A stretch of 64,000 nucleotides of DNA from the NCBI RefSeq assembly GCF_030445035.2, contig NC_080676.1, forward strand, positions 18,328,940 through 18,392,939. Reading direction: 5' to 3'. The translations under genes and the position numbers were made by a program. Shown here piece after piece: positions 12,560-24,912 of this stretch. The notes beneath the pieces are model-generated. The model saw nothing but the letters and a program-made list of their open reading frames with translations. It was not told where the DNA came from and searched no databases. Source of the stretch: Dasypus novemcinctus. Its lineage: Eukaryota > Chordata > Mammalia > Cingulata > Dasypodidae. The stretch's first letter is position 1; every line of letters begins with the position of its first letter.

Positions 12560-12780
12560 AGATACTATTTGGGGAGAGCTACCATGTGCCAGGCACTGAA
12601 CTAAGTACTTGATGTCTTCAGAACAACCCTGCCAAGTAGTATTCTTTTATTCTTTTTATAAATAAGAAAACTGGAGTCAGTAGTTACGGCAGTTACCTGC
12701 AGCCCTGCAGCCAATGAAGTGGCTTTATGATTCAAGTCCAGGTATTTCTATCTTCAAAGTCCATACTTTTTCCATAAAAC
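12560..12780 (-). repeat. MIR
   Basis: CATGTGCCAGGCACTGAACT and AACAACCCTGCCAAGTAGTA are diagnostic for MIR in reverse. It is the last member of a cluster of four MIR-like pieces within 1.5 kb. Confidence 0.72.
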
Positions 12781-13679
12781 CCCAGATTACTCCCTTGAGC
12801 CCCAATCTAATGTCCTCATCACTATTTGTTTTCCAATGTCTTATTTCACAGGTGTTTTTGAGATGGAACAAATGACATTCCAAGGAACAAAGATCTTCTC
12901 TATCATTTTTTCATTTCTTTATATTAAGCCTCATATTACTTATTATAAATTAACATATTTTCCTCATAGAAAAAGGTCCTCACAGATCTTGGAATTTGTA
13001 AAATGCTTATCAAGAACCAAAGGTGTTCTTTAGCTTGAAATAAAACTATCTCACAGGAATGCAAATTTGGTAGGTATTTTGATTAAGAGATAAGAAAGTG
13101 GAAAGATCACCCTCCATTTAAAATAGGGGAGAGAATTTTGAGTATCTGGTAATTTTTATACTCTCATTGTAAAATAATAGAATATTCTTAGTTCAAAGAT
13201 GTCTTTTAGATTATCTATCCCAACCCTTGCTTTATTTATTCAGTTTTATTCAAAAAAGAATTAGAAGGAATATTTAATAAAAATAAAGATGTACCCAAAC
13301 ACTTAAATGTAGAAATATAAATAATAACCACATAAAGGAAGGAACAAGATAATTCCATCAGGAAACTAAAGAGAGATCATAATTTCAGTTGGATTTCACA
13401 TTCTATTTGTGGCTTCTTGGCAACAAAAGCAAATATGGAAAGTGTTATTTGTATGTTACTTGATTTATCTTGTACAATAATCTGAAAAGGCAATATATGT
13501 ATAAAAGTTTGAGGTAGTGCTTAACACAAAGTAATTGCTCAGGATTTATTTTTTTCTAGTTTCCCTTTAAAGTGTCTTTTTTTTTTCTTTCATACAAACT
13601 CCAGGATAGAGAGTAACATACCTTTCTCAAACAACAAGGTTTTGAAATTATTTTCATGAGTTGAGCTGTTCCTAGCCAT
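12781..13679. other. Intergenic, nothing recognised
   Basis: AT-rich unique sequence. Confidence 0.55.
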
Positions 13680-13860
13680 AATTTTGAGGCAGGTTAGTCA
13701 CACCGTGGTACATGCCTCAGACCATGCACTTTTCTTGTTTCCTAATAAACTCTTTACTCCCTTGCCCATTCTTTGGCATGTCCTTAAGTTCTTTTCTGCA
13801 ACAAAATCCAAGAACCTAGGTGCCCAGAACCCAGAGCTTTCCACTAACAGTTCTCTCCTT
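13680..13860 (+). mobile_element. Retroviral LTR 3' fragment related to the LTR at 15127
   Basis: CCTAATAAACTCTTTACTCC supplies a poly-A signal, and the following sequence shares TTCTTTTCTGCA and CCAAGAACCTAG with the end of the 15127-15755 LTR. The left boundary is unclear. Confidence 0.45.
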
Positions 13861-14614
13861 ACTAAATAAATAACTCCTGTTCCTTAAGATAAAAACATAC
13901 CAAAAAAGCGGTAAATTCCTCAAAACCTTAAATTTCTCAAAAGACTAAATTTTAAAGAGAAAGGAAAGGGAAGGAAAAGGAAATCATATAAAACAAGCAT
14001 CTAATATGTATGTGTGATTATGCAAGTTTAAGTAGGATTCAAGATCTCAAGATTCAGCTGATAAAATTTTCCCTTTAATCCCTCAAGACAATGTCCTCAC
14101 AAGACCCAAGACGCAGGAAAGCCACACCCTTACAAACGTTGATAAAGATAATGACTTGTAAGGGATGACCATTAAGAGCTGCACCCATTTGAGTGTTCCT
14201 CTACTTAATCACATAATTGTATACATTTTAAGTGTTGGCTGACTTAATCAAAAGTTTTAAAGTTTTAAGAAGTCCAAAAATTGCTGAAGCATATGAGAAC
14301 TTTGAGGCCATAGATAAAGTCCTAATGAAACAGAGGCAAGATGAAATAATCCATGGCTTCCCAACTGGTCTACCATTGCCAAGGGTACAGTTCATGTGAG
14401 ATAGTAGCCGGGCAGCCATGGTGCTGCTGCTGCAAGCAACCTTGCCTGTTTATACCACTGTCTGAAAATAGCATCATTTTCTATGTATGGAAAAGGACAG
14501 GAGAGCACCAAAAGAGACTGTGAAACAACAGTGAAAATGGACAAAGAATGTTGATGAGAAGAATGATTTGAAAGAGATGAGCAGAAAGTCATTGAAAAAC
14601 CAATTCCAGACAAC
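13861..14614. other. Intergenic, with one protein-like frame
   Basis: Unique-looking sequence. A 58-codon open stretch on + at about 14232-14402 is described in the findings. Confidence 0.5.
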
Positions 14615-15126
14615 ATGGGTGAAACTTGAGGGCATTATGCTGAGTGAAATAAGCCGGACAAGGAAGAACAAATATTGTATCATCTTGTTGATATGAACTA
14701 ATTAGAATAAGCAAACTCATAGAGTTAGAATCTAGAATATAGTTTACCAGATCGACGGTAGAGAATGGGAAGTCGATACTTAATTTGTACAGAATTTCTC
14801 TTTAGGTTGATTATTATAAAGGTTTGGAAATGGATGGTGGCGATGGTAGCATATATTACAAGTATAATTAACAGCATTACATTTATATAGACTAATGTGG
14901 TTAAAATTTTATGCCATATGTGTTACTAGAATAAATTTTAAAAGATAAAATATAGGACTGTCTAGCACAATGAATCCTATTGTAGATGATGGACTATAGT
15001 TAATAGTGTAAGAATGCTCTTTCATGAATTATAACGAATGTATGACACTAATACAAGGTGTTAACAGCAGGGTGGTTTATGGGAAAACTATACGTAATGT
15101 AAACTATGGACGATGATTAACACTAC
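14615..15126 (+). mobile_element. L1 3' UTR, left part (armadillo-type)
   Basis: It starts with GCATTATGCTGAGTGAAATAAG, the typical end of L1 ORF2, and passes into a 3' UTR with imperfect internal repeats (GACTATAGTTAATAGTGTAAG). It is interrupted by an LTR at 15127 and resumes at 15756. Confidence 0.7.
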
Positions 15127-15755
15127 TGAAGCAGGCTAGTAAGATAGGAAATTAATAGATGGATCTGGAACCTGACAGAGAGTCCATGTGGACATCAACA
15201 ATGGCTGCTGGAAGACCCCTACCCTCAAGATTCTGCTATCCAGAACAAAGACTTCTTCTGGAAACAAGGAAAAGCCCCAGATGTTCCCTAGAGACTTTAT
15301 CATTGAGTCCTCACTAGGGGATTGATGGGTGGCGGTGATCAATCAAAACAGCAAACTGCAGGAACCCCTCCCCTACCATTAGCAAAGGGGTGGAATAATT
15401 AATAGTTTATAAAGCAAACTGTGCAACCGTGAGGCCTGAGCGCCCTCTCGCCCTGCACTCTTGCCTCTGGACCCATTCCTGCCCTCTGTGCGCTGCCCTC
15501 GCCATTTTTCCTCTGCCATGTGGCCACGCAAGTAAACCTGGGGATTTATAATCTATAATGGGGAATTGTAGCTTGTAAATCAGCCCTCTTTATCTCTTTT
15601 GACCCCCTTCCTCTCTACCTGGGGCCCCTGCTTTGTTATTTTCTCCCATTTCTCTTCCCTCCCTACCTGAATAAATTACTGACCTAACTCACCCGGTGTG
15701 CTCTTGAAATTCATTTCTGCAGCATAGCCAAGAACCTAGATAAAATCCAGTAACA
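15127..15755 (+). mobile_element. Solo LTR of an endogenous retrovirus
   Basis: A 629-bp TG...CA element: TTTATAAA at 15406-15413 as TATA-like box and AATAAA at 15670-15675, followed by a U5-like tail. The candidate 4-bp duplication is CTAC/GTAC (one mismatch). The surrounding L1 3' UTR reads through if the element is removed. There is no internal viral gene here. Confidence 0.68.
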
Positions 15756-15905
15756 GTACCATTTTAATAATCTTTTATCAGTTTTAACAAAGGTATCACA
15801 CTAATGCAAAAGGTCAACAATTGGAGGAGGGGGTATTTGGGGAGTGCTGTATTTTTTAAATGATTTTTCTATAATTCTCTAAATAAAAAATATTTTTTTA
15901 ATAAT
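15756..15905 (+). mobile_element. L1 3' UTR, right part with A-rich end
   Basis: This continues the 3' UTR broken at 15127 and ends in an A/T-rich tail (CTCTAAATAAAAAATA). The same tail motif recurs in a separate copy at about 16050-16185. Confidence 0.65.
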
Positions 15906-15919
15906 AGGACATATTTCAC

Positions 15920-16030
15920 AGGTCTGCATATTGGGTATTTTAAATGAGGTAATCCATGTAAATTGCTTCACACAATGCTTCGGACGTAGAATCTCTCAAA
16001 AAATGCTGGTTACTACTGTTAAAAGGCAAA
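15920..16030 (+). repeat. MIR 3' fragment
   Basis: AAATGAGGTAATCCATGTAA followed by an ACACAATGCTTCGGACGTAG stretch matches the 3' half of MIR. It lies between two L1 tails. Confidence 0.5.
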
Positions 16031-16049
16031 ATAGGACAATTATAAAAAG

Positions 16050-16185
16050 TGCTAATTTTAACTGATGTTCCACACCAATGCAAGGTGCTGATGGTGGGGT
16101 AGTACACGGGAATCCTGTATTTTATGCATGATTGTTCTGTAAACCCACAACTTGTCTGATAAAAATAATTTTTAAAAAAAGTTAC
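16050..16185 (+). mobile_element. Second armadillo-type L1 3' end
   Basis: A short fragment containing CACCAATGCAAGGTGCTGATGG and TGTATTTTATGCATGATTG, ending in an AT-rich tail (GATAAAAATAATTTTTAAAA). It matches the tail of the copy at 15756-15905. Confidence 0.62.
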
Positions 16186-17099
16186 AAGTGATCTTCATGA
16201 TGTAGTCAATCCAAAAGAACCTAATTTATAAATATGAGTTACAGTTGTGAGCACTTTCATGCAAGATAATATGGTTGGGTCAAACAAACAAATTCATTAA
16301 ATGCTAATATGATGGTAAAGTGTCACTTGACCCACTTTCGGAAACAAGTACCTTATTACAAGGTCTGCTTCCAGAGTGCAAGTACAGGAAAATAAATAAA
16401 TGTCTTGTTTTTGTTTTTCTTAAAGCTATACAACACAGAATTGCATTTCTTTCAGTGTACTCTAAGATTTGATTGCCAACTGGCCACAGTTATTCAGCTT
16501 TCAATTACAGAGCCAAATTTTAAAATTCATTATTTTGCATTAGTAACTATAAAAATCTGCATGAACATCAATTACATGTTAGTCCAAGATAATTATTTCT
16601 TCTTTTAGCAAGTATAAAATTCACATTTTAGTCCCTATGGCACTAAGGAAACCAAAAGATTAATTAAGTTACAGAAAATTTTATTTAGATTGTAGGTAAT
16701 GGTATGAAGACTGTTGCTTACTAACATTCAAATTCAAGGGATAAAATCACATTAAGAATGCTCACAATTATTTGAAATCAAAGTACCTTCCTCATTTTCA
16801 AGAGTTTTTAGTCAAGTGTAAGTGTAGGTTAAAACCTTACAAATCAACCTCCTAGAAACACGTTTAGTTTAGTTTAGTTTTGTTTTGTTTACTCTTAAGG
16901 CACAGCCAGTCAAGACTGCAATAAATGTCTTGGATATAAACTTTGTTACACATATACAATCGCATCCTTAGAATTCCTGGGAATGGAATTGCTTCACTAA
17001 GATTTACATAACAATTTTATTTGCAGTACAATAATTTTTTCAACTCATCATCAAGTAGACTGAGACTTTATTTTACTTTACATATTTTTGGTATAAGCT
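16186..17099. other. Intergenic, AT-rich, nothing recognised
   Basis: Contains a short GTTTA/GTTTT run near 16865. No gene seen. Confidence 0.55.
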
Positions 17100-18545
17100 G
17101 ACCCCTGCATATCTCTTCAGTTTCACTTTTTGCCGTGACCCGTCCTGTGGCTAACGCTCCAGCCACACAGGTCTTCTACCCGATCCCAGAATCCACTAGC
17201 CTCTACTAGCACTCCTGATGGAAGGCTCCCCGACTTTCTCTCTGCCTCCCATCCGAAGACCCGCTCCTTTTGGCCTTCCCTTAATCCACTCCTCTCCAGA
17301 GAAGTCCTGCTGACATTCCTGCTTAGGTAGGCATTCTTGAGAAATCATCTCCCGAGAAACCCATAGCCACACTATGTGCAGAAATATGGGGACAACTGAA
17401 TTTAGTGCCACCTTCTTATGATAATTTTTAGAGCACAGTCTTTCTCTTTTGACACACTATATTCTATTTTTTTTCTTTCCTAAATCAGCCTGCTAAGTGC
17501 TAATAAAACACATAATAAAAAGGTAAATGGCCTCTCTATTAATCTTAAGTACTGCCACATGTACTATGATTTTTAAAGCTGTATCCTCAAATTACATAAA
17601 CCCCGTGGGGCTGATTGTCAATGTCTTTCATACATAAGAAAGCCTCATTGTGGCTGTCGTTTAACTTATCCTAGGTCTGTTTCCTTCTTTAAAAAATCCT
17701 CCTTCTCAAGATTCGGTGAAGTGGATGCTGGTCAAAGGAGCCACGCGGGCAGGGCTCGTGCCTTCCGCTTGACCACAGGAGAACTTCCTTAAAGCACTGA
17801 CATGCCTCGCACCTACTTCCCGTTCACAATCGTCTAGTCCTGATGAAAGTTTTTGTCCTTCAGGTTTTTGCCATTTCCGGGAGGAAATGACCTGGACAGG
17901 CCACACGGCAACCACCCCTAAGGCTTCGTTAGGCATGCGCTGGTAAATGATTAACGTGGCCAGGCCCGGGGATAGCATCAAGGATTTTCAGAGAGCTTTG
18001 CAAGCCCTTTTCTAGTCGAAACGCGTAGACTCGTGAAAGAGGCAGCTCCTGTCATTTTTGCTTTGCGATTTGGATGCTGATCCACAGAAAGGTTAAATAC
18101 CGTTTCCAGGGTCACAGAGAGTTTCCTGACAGAACCTACTTAAGCAGTCATTGCTGCTGACACGGGGCCCTGGGGAGAAGGAACGAGACCGAGGAGGAGC
18201 TCCAGGCTCAGCTGAGGAGTCCCGGGAGCACGCGCTGGGGCTGGCCTCTCGCCCCAACAACCCCGGCCACCACTACCCCTCTGAAGAGCCAATTGCTTTC
18301 AGTTCCCGCTAATGTTAAATAACACTGTCCTTCCAGTTCCTGGGGAACAGAAAAGCTATAAAGTGAAATAGAATGGGAGAAAGAATAAAAGAAAGTAGTT
18401 GACTTGTTAATACCCACCCGGACCACACAGTTTCTTTTCTAATTATAGCTTGCTGATGCTAACACAGTGGCTTACATTTGCAAACACTAATGTACGTGGG
18501 GAAGGCATTCGGCATTGTTCACTCTTCTGCCTCAGGGTCGTAAAT
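17100..18545. promoter_or_regulatory. CpG-rich patch, possible small CpG island
   Basis: CpG dinucleotides are frequent from about 17130, densest at 17700-18310 (for example AACGCGTAGACTCG and GGGAGCACGCGCTGG), in a window that is otherwise CpG-poor outside the young SINEs. No repeat explains it, and no long ORF or clear TATA box accompanies it. Confidence 0.4.
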
Positions 18546-21500
18546 AGTGTTTTCTTGTCAAAGGAGACCGCTGGTTTTTCAGGATAGAGCACTGTGTTCA
18601 GAAAGGTTAAGTGACTCATCCGGCATTACACGGCTACCCAGGGCACCCTGTCCCCAGCTCAACCAAGCAGCCCTACTGATACATGTAAACCTGCAAAAAC
18701 AGCACGCCTGAGAATGTTTTAACTGGGGGAGGTCGTGAGTGGAGGGAGTCAGTGGGCCACAAGAGCTACCAATCAATTTCGGGGCATTTGGGTTAACCAC
18801 TGAAAATACCCTGAAATCCCCAGATCTGAAGGCCTCAAATGAGAGGAGCTCATCATTGTGCAGCCATCACCAATCCCCAAACACCTCCGACCCTGAGAAC
18901 CCCGAGAAAGGGGAGATTGGGAGCCCAGATTAGCGTGGAGGTTGAGTGTGGCTCCAATACTGCCCTCTCAGTCCTCAAAATCATTCAATTGATCAGACTG
19001 CCATCTGTGCACGGAAGAGGGCAGCGATGGCGCGCTCTCGCTTTGAAAATAAAGTGAAACGTAGTGTACAGATTGAATCTCTAGTCCTCTTTCAGTTTAT
19101 TCCTGGCATTAACTTATCTCCACTGCCCTGTGGTTCATGAGCACATTGGATCATTAAGAACTTGGCAGCTCTGGGGAGTTCTTGTTGCCTGACCTGGAGT
19201 GGAATGGATGCCAAAGCAGGGCCTAGGATATTTCTGAGAGGATTTGGACCTTCAAGGCATTTCTTTCTATAACACCATCATCTAAGCAAAGGCTAACCAT
19301 GGCCCTTTAACTCCTGCCTTCAGCAGCAAACCAAAAACTTTTCACAGAGGGGTTTAGGGTTTGTTTGGTTTTCCCCTAAGCCCTGTGAGCAGGACTTTCC
19401 CATCACATGAGAGAGTTCATTGTCTCCTGCTACGCTCCCCAGTTGGTCTCCACAGAACAGACTTGGCCCTCACAGCAATGCAGTGAGGCAGACCACAAAG
19501 CCTTCAGATGGGGGAAATGTTGGAAGCGGATAATAATTCAGCTGAGCATTGTACCTGGCAGTGTGAGTGAAGAGCCTGATTTGGACCTTAAAAGCCTAGT
19601 GGCAACAGCAAACGAGCATTGGCCTGGAAAATCTGCTGCCTCTTGGGCAAGACAAGGTAGGTAATGTGAAAATGAGCTTTAGGTTTCTGCAGCATCTTTC
19701 TGCATTTTTTTAAAAATTGGCCTAAACGCGCCCAGACCACTTTCATGGAGTCATTCAGCTATACATCCTGAGTGTGATCCAAAGGCTCTTGGCATCTTAG
19801 GCTCTCTCCCAGTACCTGAGGGTCAAGTATCCCACTGAGAGCTTGGAAAGAGAAGCCAAAAAGATTTGGAGCTGGTGTGGGTGACGGTCGAGCACAGATG
19901 GCCCGTTATGGATGTAATCTGTGTATCTGGGAGCCATGTGCTGCAAGGAGCAGCTGCTAAACCAATGAATCAAGTCACAGTTTTTAAGAAGGGAGAGTAT
20001 ATTGGAAAAGGATAGAAGTTTTGAATTTATGCAGCTGTGCTGGGCTATGATCGATGGTTAAAAACCAGGATTATGTGCACTAATTGATTGAAGGATTTCC
20101 CAAAGTGCAACCATATGGAGGGTCAGTGTGGTAATCCATTTCACTGGGGGGTCATTTTGCAAACTCTGCTTTAACTCTCTTAATCCATTGTTTTCCCCAT
20201 ATGCCAGAATGTGTTATGTTACTATCGATGCCCTGTGTTTGGGGATGAGATAGCAGGTCCTAGTTTAAAAGAAGATATTGACCTGTCATATTCTTATAAA
20301 GGGAAAGTCGGGGATGCTTTTACCCCTGTTTATTGATCACTTAGATATATGGCTTAATCTTTCCGCCTGGATATATTCTGAATTTTCTCTCTAATCATGG
20401 TGTAATGTAACACATAATGTTACTGGAAAATGAGCCAACATTACTTTGTTCTGGCTATGTGAGCAGCACTGAATTCCAATTGTGTTTCTCTATCTAAGCC
20501 CCAGAATGAAAACTGCCAAGATCAATTCATTTTGATAAATCAACTGTTTCTGATGGCCCTCTACATTGAACTGCAGCTGCTATGATTTTTTTTTTCCCTA
20601 ACAAATGATTATGAAACAAGTTTGCTCCAACTACTGCTCACATTGTTTTATTGAACTAATGAATTGCTCTGGGAAGTCTGTTATGAAGACTTTTGACCAA
20701 TTATTGTGCACAGACTGTTTAAGAGGAAATACATCATAATTAGGCTAACAAATCTGCTGTGATGCTGCCTCTCCTGATGAATGAATTCCTTGGAGGTTGA
20801 GTGGGGAGGCATAGGGTACTTTGCTTTTTCCCATTTATTGATTCTCAAGCTTTATAATATAAAGTGGTGGATTAACCACCACTAGTTCACAAATGTTCTT
20901 TGTCCAGAACTTAATGGGAAAAAGAAAATATCTTTTGGTCCCTTTAAAAAAATGTTCTCCTGGAAGTGTGGGAGGAAAAATTATATGGCCATCAGGCAAT
21001 GCTACTGAGAACATTCACCTAGATCAAAATAGGGAAATGCTTTTCAGCTGTCACTACCGTGTCATTACAGCCCCTCCTCAACGGCATTTAGGCTGCCAAC
21101 AAGAATCCTCACCAGATCAAAATGATGGGAATCAGGCCCAAGACAGCTGTGGCCTAGATAAAGAAAACCAAATGATTTTCAGCCGCCTCGATACCAAGAA
21201 ACAGGATGTGTCATCGATGGCCAGTTAGTAATCTTGTTCAGTACTTCAGGACTTCTCATTTGAGGGTGACACTTCCGTAAAGTCGTTGGGCTATCACCAT
21301 TGCTTGCTATAATTTAAAGAGAAAAATATTCCATTTTCCTTAAAGCCTTTTGGTGCAAATTTTGAAACTCAGACACCAAGTGAGAGAAGACTGAGCACGA
21401 TCAGAGAGGACTACAGAGATCTAGAAAACGAATGAATAATCCAATCAACTAAATGCCCCTTTTTCTAATAATTTCATTGTTCAAAAATTCAAGAGAAATG

Positions 21501-21929
21501 GAAGTGTAAGCATATAATATACTAGAGACTGTCAAATGGCATATGGAGCGTGATTCTCAATTTATTAAAATTTGACTTTAAATACTACATAAAGGAGGGA
21601 AATGAGTACATGAAGAGAAAGTTAAAGGCCAAACCTCTCACGATAAGTTTTAGGCAATAAGAAAGTAGCTCTCTATAGATATCTCTTTTTAAAGACACTG
21701 GCATTCCATCCTCCCCCTGCCCCAAGTTTTATTGTTAGTATTATCCACTATGAGATGAAAGTTAATGAATTAAAATTTTATGGGTCAGATATGAGTGAGG
21801 ACATAATCAAATCGCTTGGACTTTGTGCCCTAAACAAATAGGTGAGCATCCCTGGGACTCAGAGGTAGTACATTTGTTAGGAAGAATCTATACACCATCT
21901 TCTCCTTAAAGCTCTTCCTTTAAAAAACG
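18546..21929. other. Repeat-poor intergenic stretch
   Basis: About 3.4 kb in which I recognise no transposable element apart from a possible MIR trace near 18600. The 111-codon frame at 20893-21228 shows no family features. Confidence 0.5.
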
Positions 21930-22075
21930 GGACTCCATTTTCCTTGGCCAGTGAGTGATCTTGTTCCTATAAACTGGGTCTCCCTAATGAACTCTTGGGC
22001 CTCCCAGTTCATAGAGCTTTTTGTTCCTCTAAGTTCTTATTCTTCGCTGTAATAAAGCTTCTTTCTCCTTAAAAT
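21930..22075 (+). mobile_element. Possible LTR R-U5 fragment
   Basis: Sequence around CTATAAACTGGGTCTCCCTA, with AATAAAGCTTCTTTCTCC about 90 bp further on, resembles an LTR TATA-to-poly(A) segment. No boundaries or duplication are visible. Confidence 0.35.
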
Positions 22076-22169
22076 AATTATAATAACACCATATGTGAGG
22101 TAACTTGAAAGAGCATGGTGTCTTTGGAAGACCAATGTTGAAAGAGTCAAATGTGGAGAAACTTGGAGC

Positions 22170-22390
22170 AAAGCTCTCCAACCTTTCTCATGTCATGGAG
22201 CACATAAAGTTAATATTTGTGTGGACAAACAAGGCTGTTTGAGGCCAGACAAGCTGCCTGCGGTTGGTCCAGCAGCTCCAGACCCTGCCATCGTAAGGAC
22301 CGAGAGCCTCGCTGTCTCAGGCACACTGTTAGCCCTTGCTGTGGGAAGCTTTGGTGTCCAGCAGGAGCTCATAACCTTTATTTGTGTCAT
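22170..22390. mobile_element. Possible hAT-type DNA transposon remnant
   Basis: CTCTCCAACCTTTCTCATGT followed by a sequence mentioning CATGGAGCACATAAAG resembles the terminus of old mammalian hAT elements. Only one end is recognisable. Confidence 0.35.
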
Positions 22391-22391
22391 G

Positions 22392-22832
22392 GATCCCTTT
22401 GGTATCTGGTGAAGCCTTTATTACCTGGTGAACCATTCTCAGAATATTTTTAATGTATAAGATAAAGTCCACAGGATTAGAAAGGAAACCAATTATACTG
22501 AAATTCAGTTATCAAATATTTAAATAACAAATGTATGATATAGTAATACATGTGCTTCATTACTAAAGCATTAAATAACAAGATCTAGTAGCAAGTCTAG
22601 TAACTACCATAACTTTGCAGTAGTTGTGAGTGAAAATAATAGTTCAAGGTTTCTGCAGCAAGTCATGAGTATCACTAATACTACAATGGTCTGTGATCTA
22701 TATTCATAGTTGAGTGAAATGCCAAATTTCAGTTAGAGGTTGGAGAAAACAAGAATGTAGTTATTTTCAAATCCAAACACATGGATCCCTGGTGTTTCTT
22801 CATGGATTCCGGGTTAAAAACCCTACTCTGAA
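22392..22832 (-). mobile_element. Ancient hAT-type DNA transposon
   Basis: From TGGATCCCTTTGGTATCTGG to CCGGGTTAAAAACCCTACTC, this matches from memory an old, widely shared nonautonomous hAT element (markers: TTAAATAACAAGATCTAGTA, AAATTTCAGTTAGAGGTTGG). Its right terminus has the GGTTAA-AACCC terminal-repeat style also seen in the small elements at 39098 and 52623. Confidence 0.6.
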
Positions 22833-24249
22833 ATAAAGCTATCAAGCAAAAATAAAACAAAACTTAAAAAACCCTGCTTTAGAAGAAAAAAGCCACAAGT
22901 AAGGAGACTTCTTATTGCTTTCTATTATTCCCTTCACCCAGTCTTGCCTGAGTCTCCCATCATCCCTTTCCCATATTCCCTTTTCCTGCAGTTTTCTATT
23001 TCTTCTCTCTGTAGCCCACTTCCCTTCTTTCTTTCCTGACTTTTTCCTCCCATGCTTTTCTTTGCTTCCTTCCTGTAATCTACTTCTCCATATACTCAGC
23101 ACATGGGCGGGTCCATCAGAGTCAGGCCTTGGAATCAGTCCATCAAGGACCAACAGTGGAGGTTTGGACAGTGAGGGAAATGCACTGTGAGACACAGCCA
23201 AGGTATGGGATGGATTTGCCTTGCTCTTGGTCAGGCCTCTTGGTCATAAGTAAAAGAAAGAAAGTATCTTCCACAGTTCAGAATGAAGATAGGCAATGGT
23301 CTACGCACTTTAGTAAATGTATAGTCAGCAAAATTATACAGCGTTCAAAGTAGAATATTTTCAGACATAATTTGTTTTATCATTTAAATACCCAGTGCTT
23401 CCTGGATACATTAGTTAATCCCCTATATCTTAACAGAAATCAGAATTAGCGAAACCTTAAAAACATTTTTGGACAGTCAAGAAGGAAGTGCCAGCATTTA
23501 AAATTGTTATCCACATACCACAAATGCACCATGACACAAAAACACCTAAAAATACAGTAATTCTCCACATACACACTTACCACCCTCCTCCTCAAGTAAT
23601 ATTCTAGAAGCACTTTATATGATTATGCTCTTAGAGGCCACTGAATTCTCTAGTTAGCCTTCTAGGCTGCCTCTGAGTAATCCAGAAGACCATTAAATCC
23701 TCCAGTAAGTAGTTAAAGAAAAATACTGAATAAATATTGAAACAATAGGAAAACAAGGGACTCATAAATGAAATTTATTTTTAAGTTTTGCTGGATAGAT
23801 TAGCCTTACCAATGAGGGAATGGAATTCATTAAATGTTAAATATTTCTTTTCAATAAGGCACATGTAATAACATTAATATAATTTTGTGTAAGACCATCT
23901 GAACACATTTTGCAAGGAAAAAAGCTCAGCCACCTGGATAGAAAACTGTCTGAAAAAAAAGAATGATAATTTATAAGAATGGCAATTAGGGAAATGCAGT
24001 TAATACTATGCCATCTAGCAGAAGAAAATGAGATCTATTCCAATTACTTCAATTCTCCACCATGAAGCTTTTTGTGTTATTTTGATATTCATAATCCATC
24101 ATGAAGAGGAGCCATTCAGGAGGCAGGTAAAAGCATCTGCATGAAAGCCATAACCAAATTTGTGCTCTTTTTCAGGTGACTCACCATTTCCCAACTACAT
24201 AGTCCTCCCTGCCTATCATTTCAAATAAAAATAAACATGATATGTCTGA
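22833..24249. other. Intergenic, nothing recognised
   Basis: Includes a pyrimidine-rich tract at about 22915-23090. No gene features. Confidence 0.55.
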
Positions 24250-24440
24250 TTTAAATCTTGACTCCCCTGGCCAAACTTGTGACCTTGAGAAATTAGCTTT
24301 TCTAAGCCACAGCTTCTTCCAAGATAACATAGGGGTAATAGGAGGAACAATTATGAAAATCAAGTCAGACAATGCATCTTAAGTCACTGATATGGAGTCA
24401 TGCAACAGAGTAAGGCTCAGTGAATAATAAAGTGATGGTC
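24250..24440 (+). repeat. MIR
   Basis: TTGTGACCTTGAGAAATTAG and AACATAGGGGTAATAGGAGG are MIR core motifs in sense orientation. Confidence 0.6.
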
Positions 24441-24912
24441 TTTAGCTAACCCATCCCACTGACCAGCTAATATTTTGAACTATAAGAAAGAGGCATGGTT
24501 GACTTCTTATATAATATGTCTTTTAACTGTTTAGGAATCTATTCTAGTCTTATATTTGTGCAATACATACCAATGGCACTTTTCACACACCAAAATTGGT
24601 GAAAGTATGATTTTATCTTCAAGTGTAATCAGCACATATCATGCCTAGCTAAGACCATGTAATCTGCTTGAGCTAGCATAAAGAAAAATCACATCCACCT
24701 AGACAGAAAGAGGACTGTTATATCATTGTTTCTATAAGGGAGAATAAATTAAAGTTTCGTAATTTTTGTATGTTGAAATCCAGCGTTTATTTGTTTAGCC
24801 TGGGGATTTCCAAAATAATAATTTGTTTAAAGGAATGGTGATCTTTAAAAGGAATAATTAAAAATCCATCTCCTTTATTCTGTCCATTCAAATGTAATAT
24901 CTGTAAAAGCTT

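Noticed and set aside
19016..19025. CTCF-like core AGAGGGCAGC
   Set aside because: The core matches but the upstream half of the motif does not. Too short to call without binding data.
20893..21228. 111-codon frame in the repeat-poor stretch
   Set aside because: No recognisable domain, no promoter or splice context. Chance is likely for a 64-kb window.
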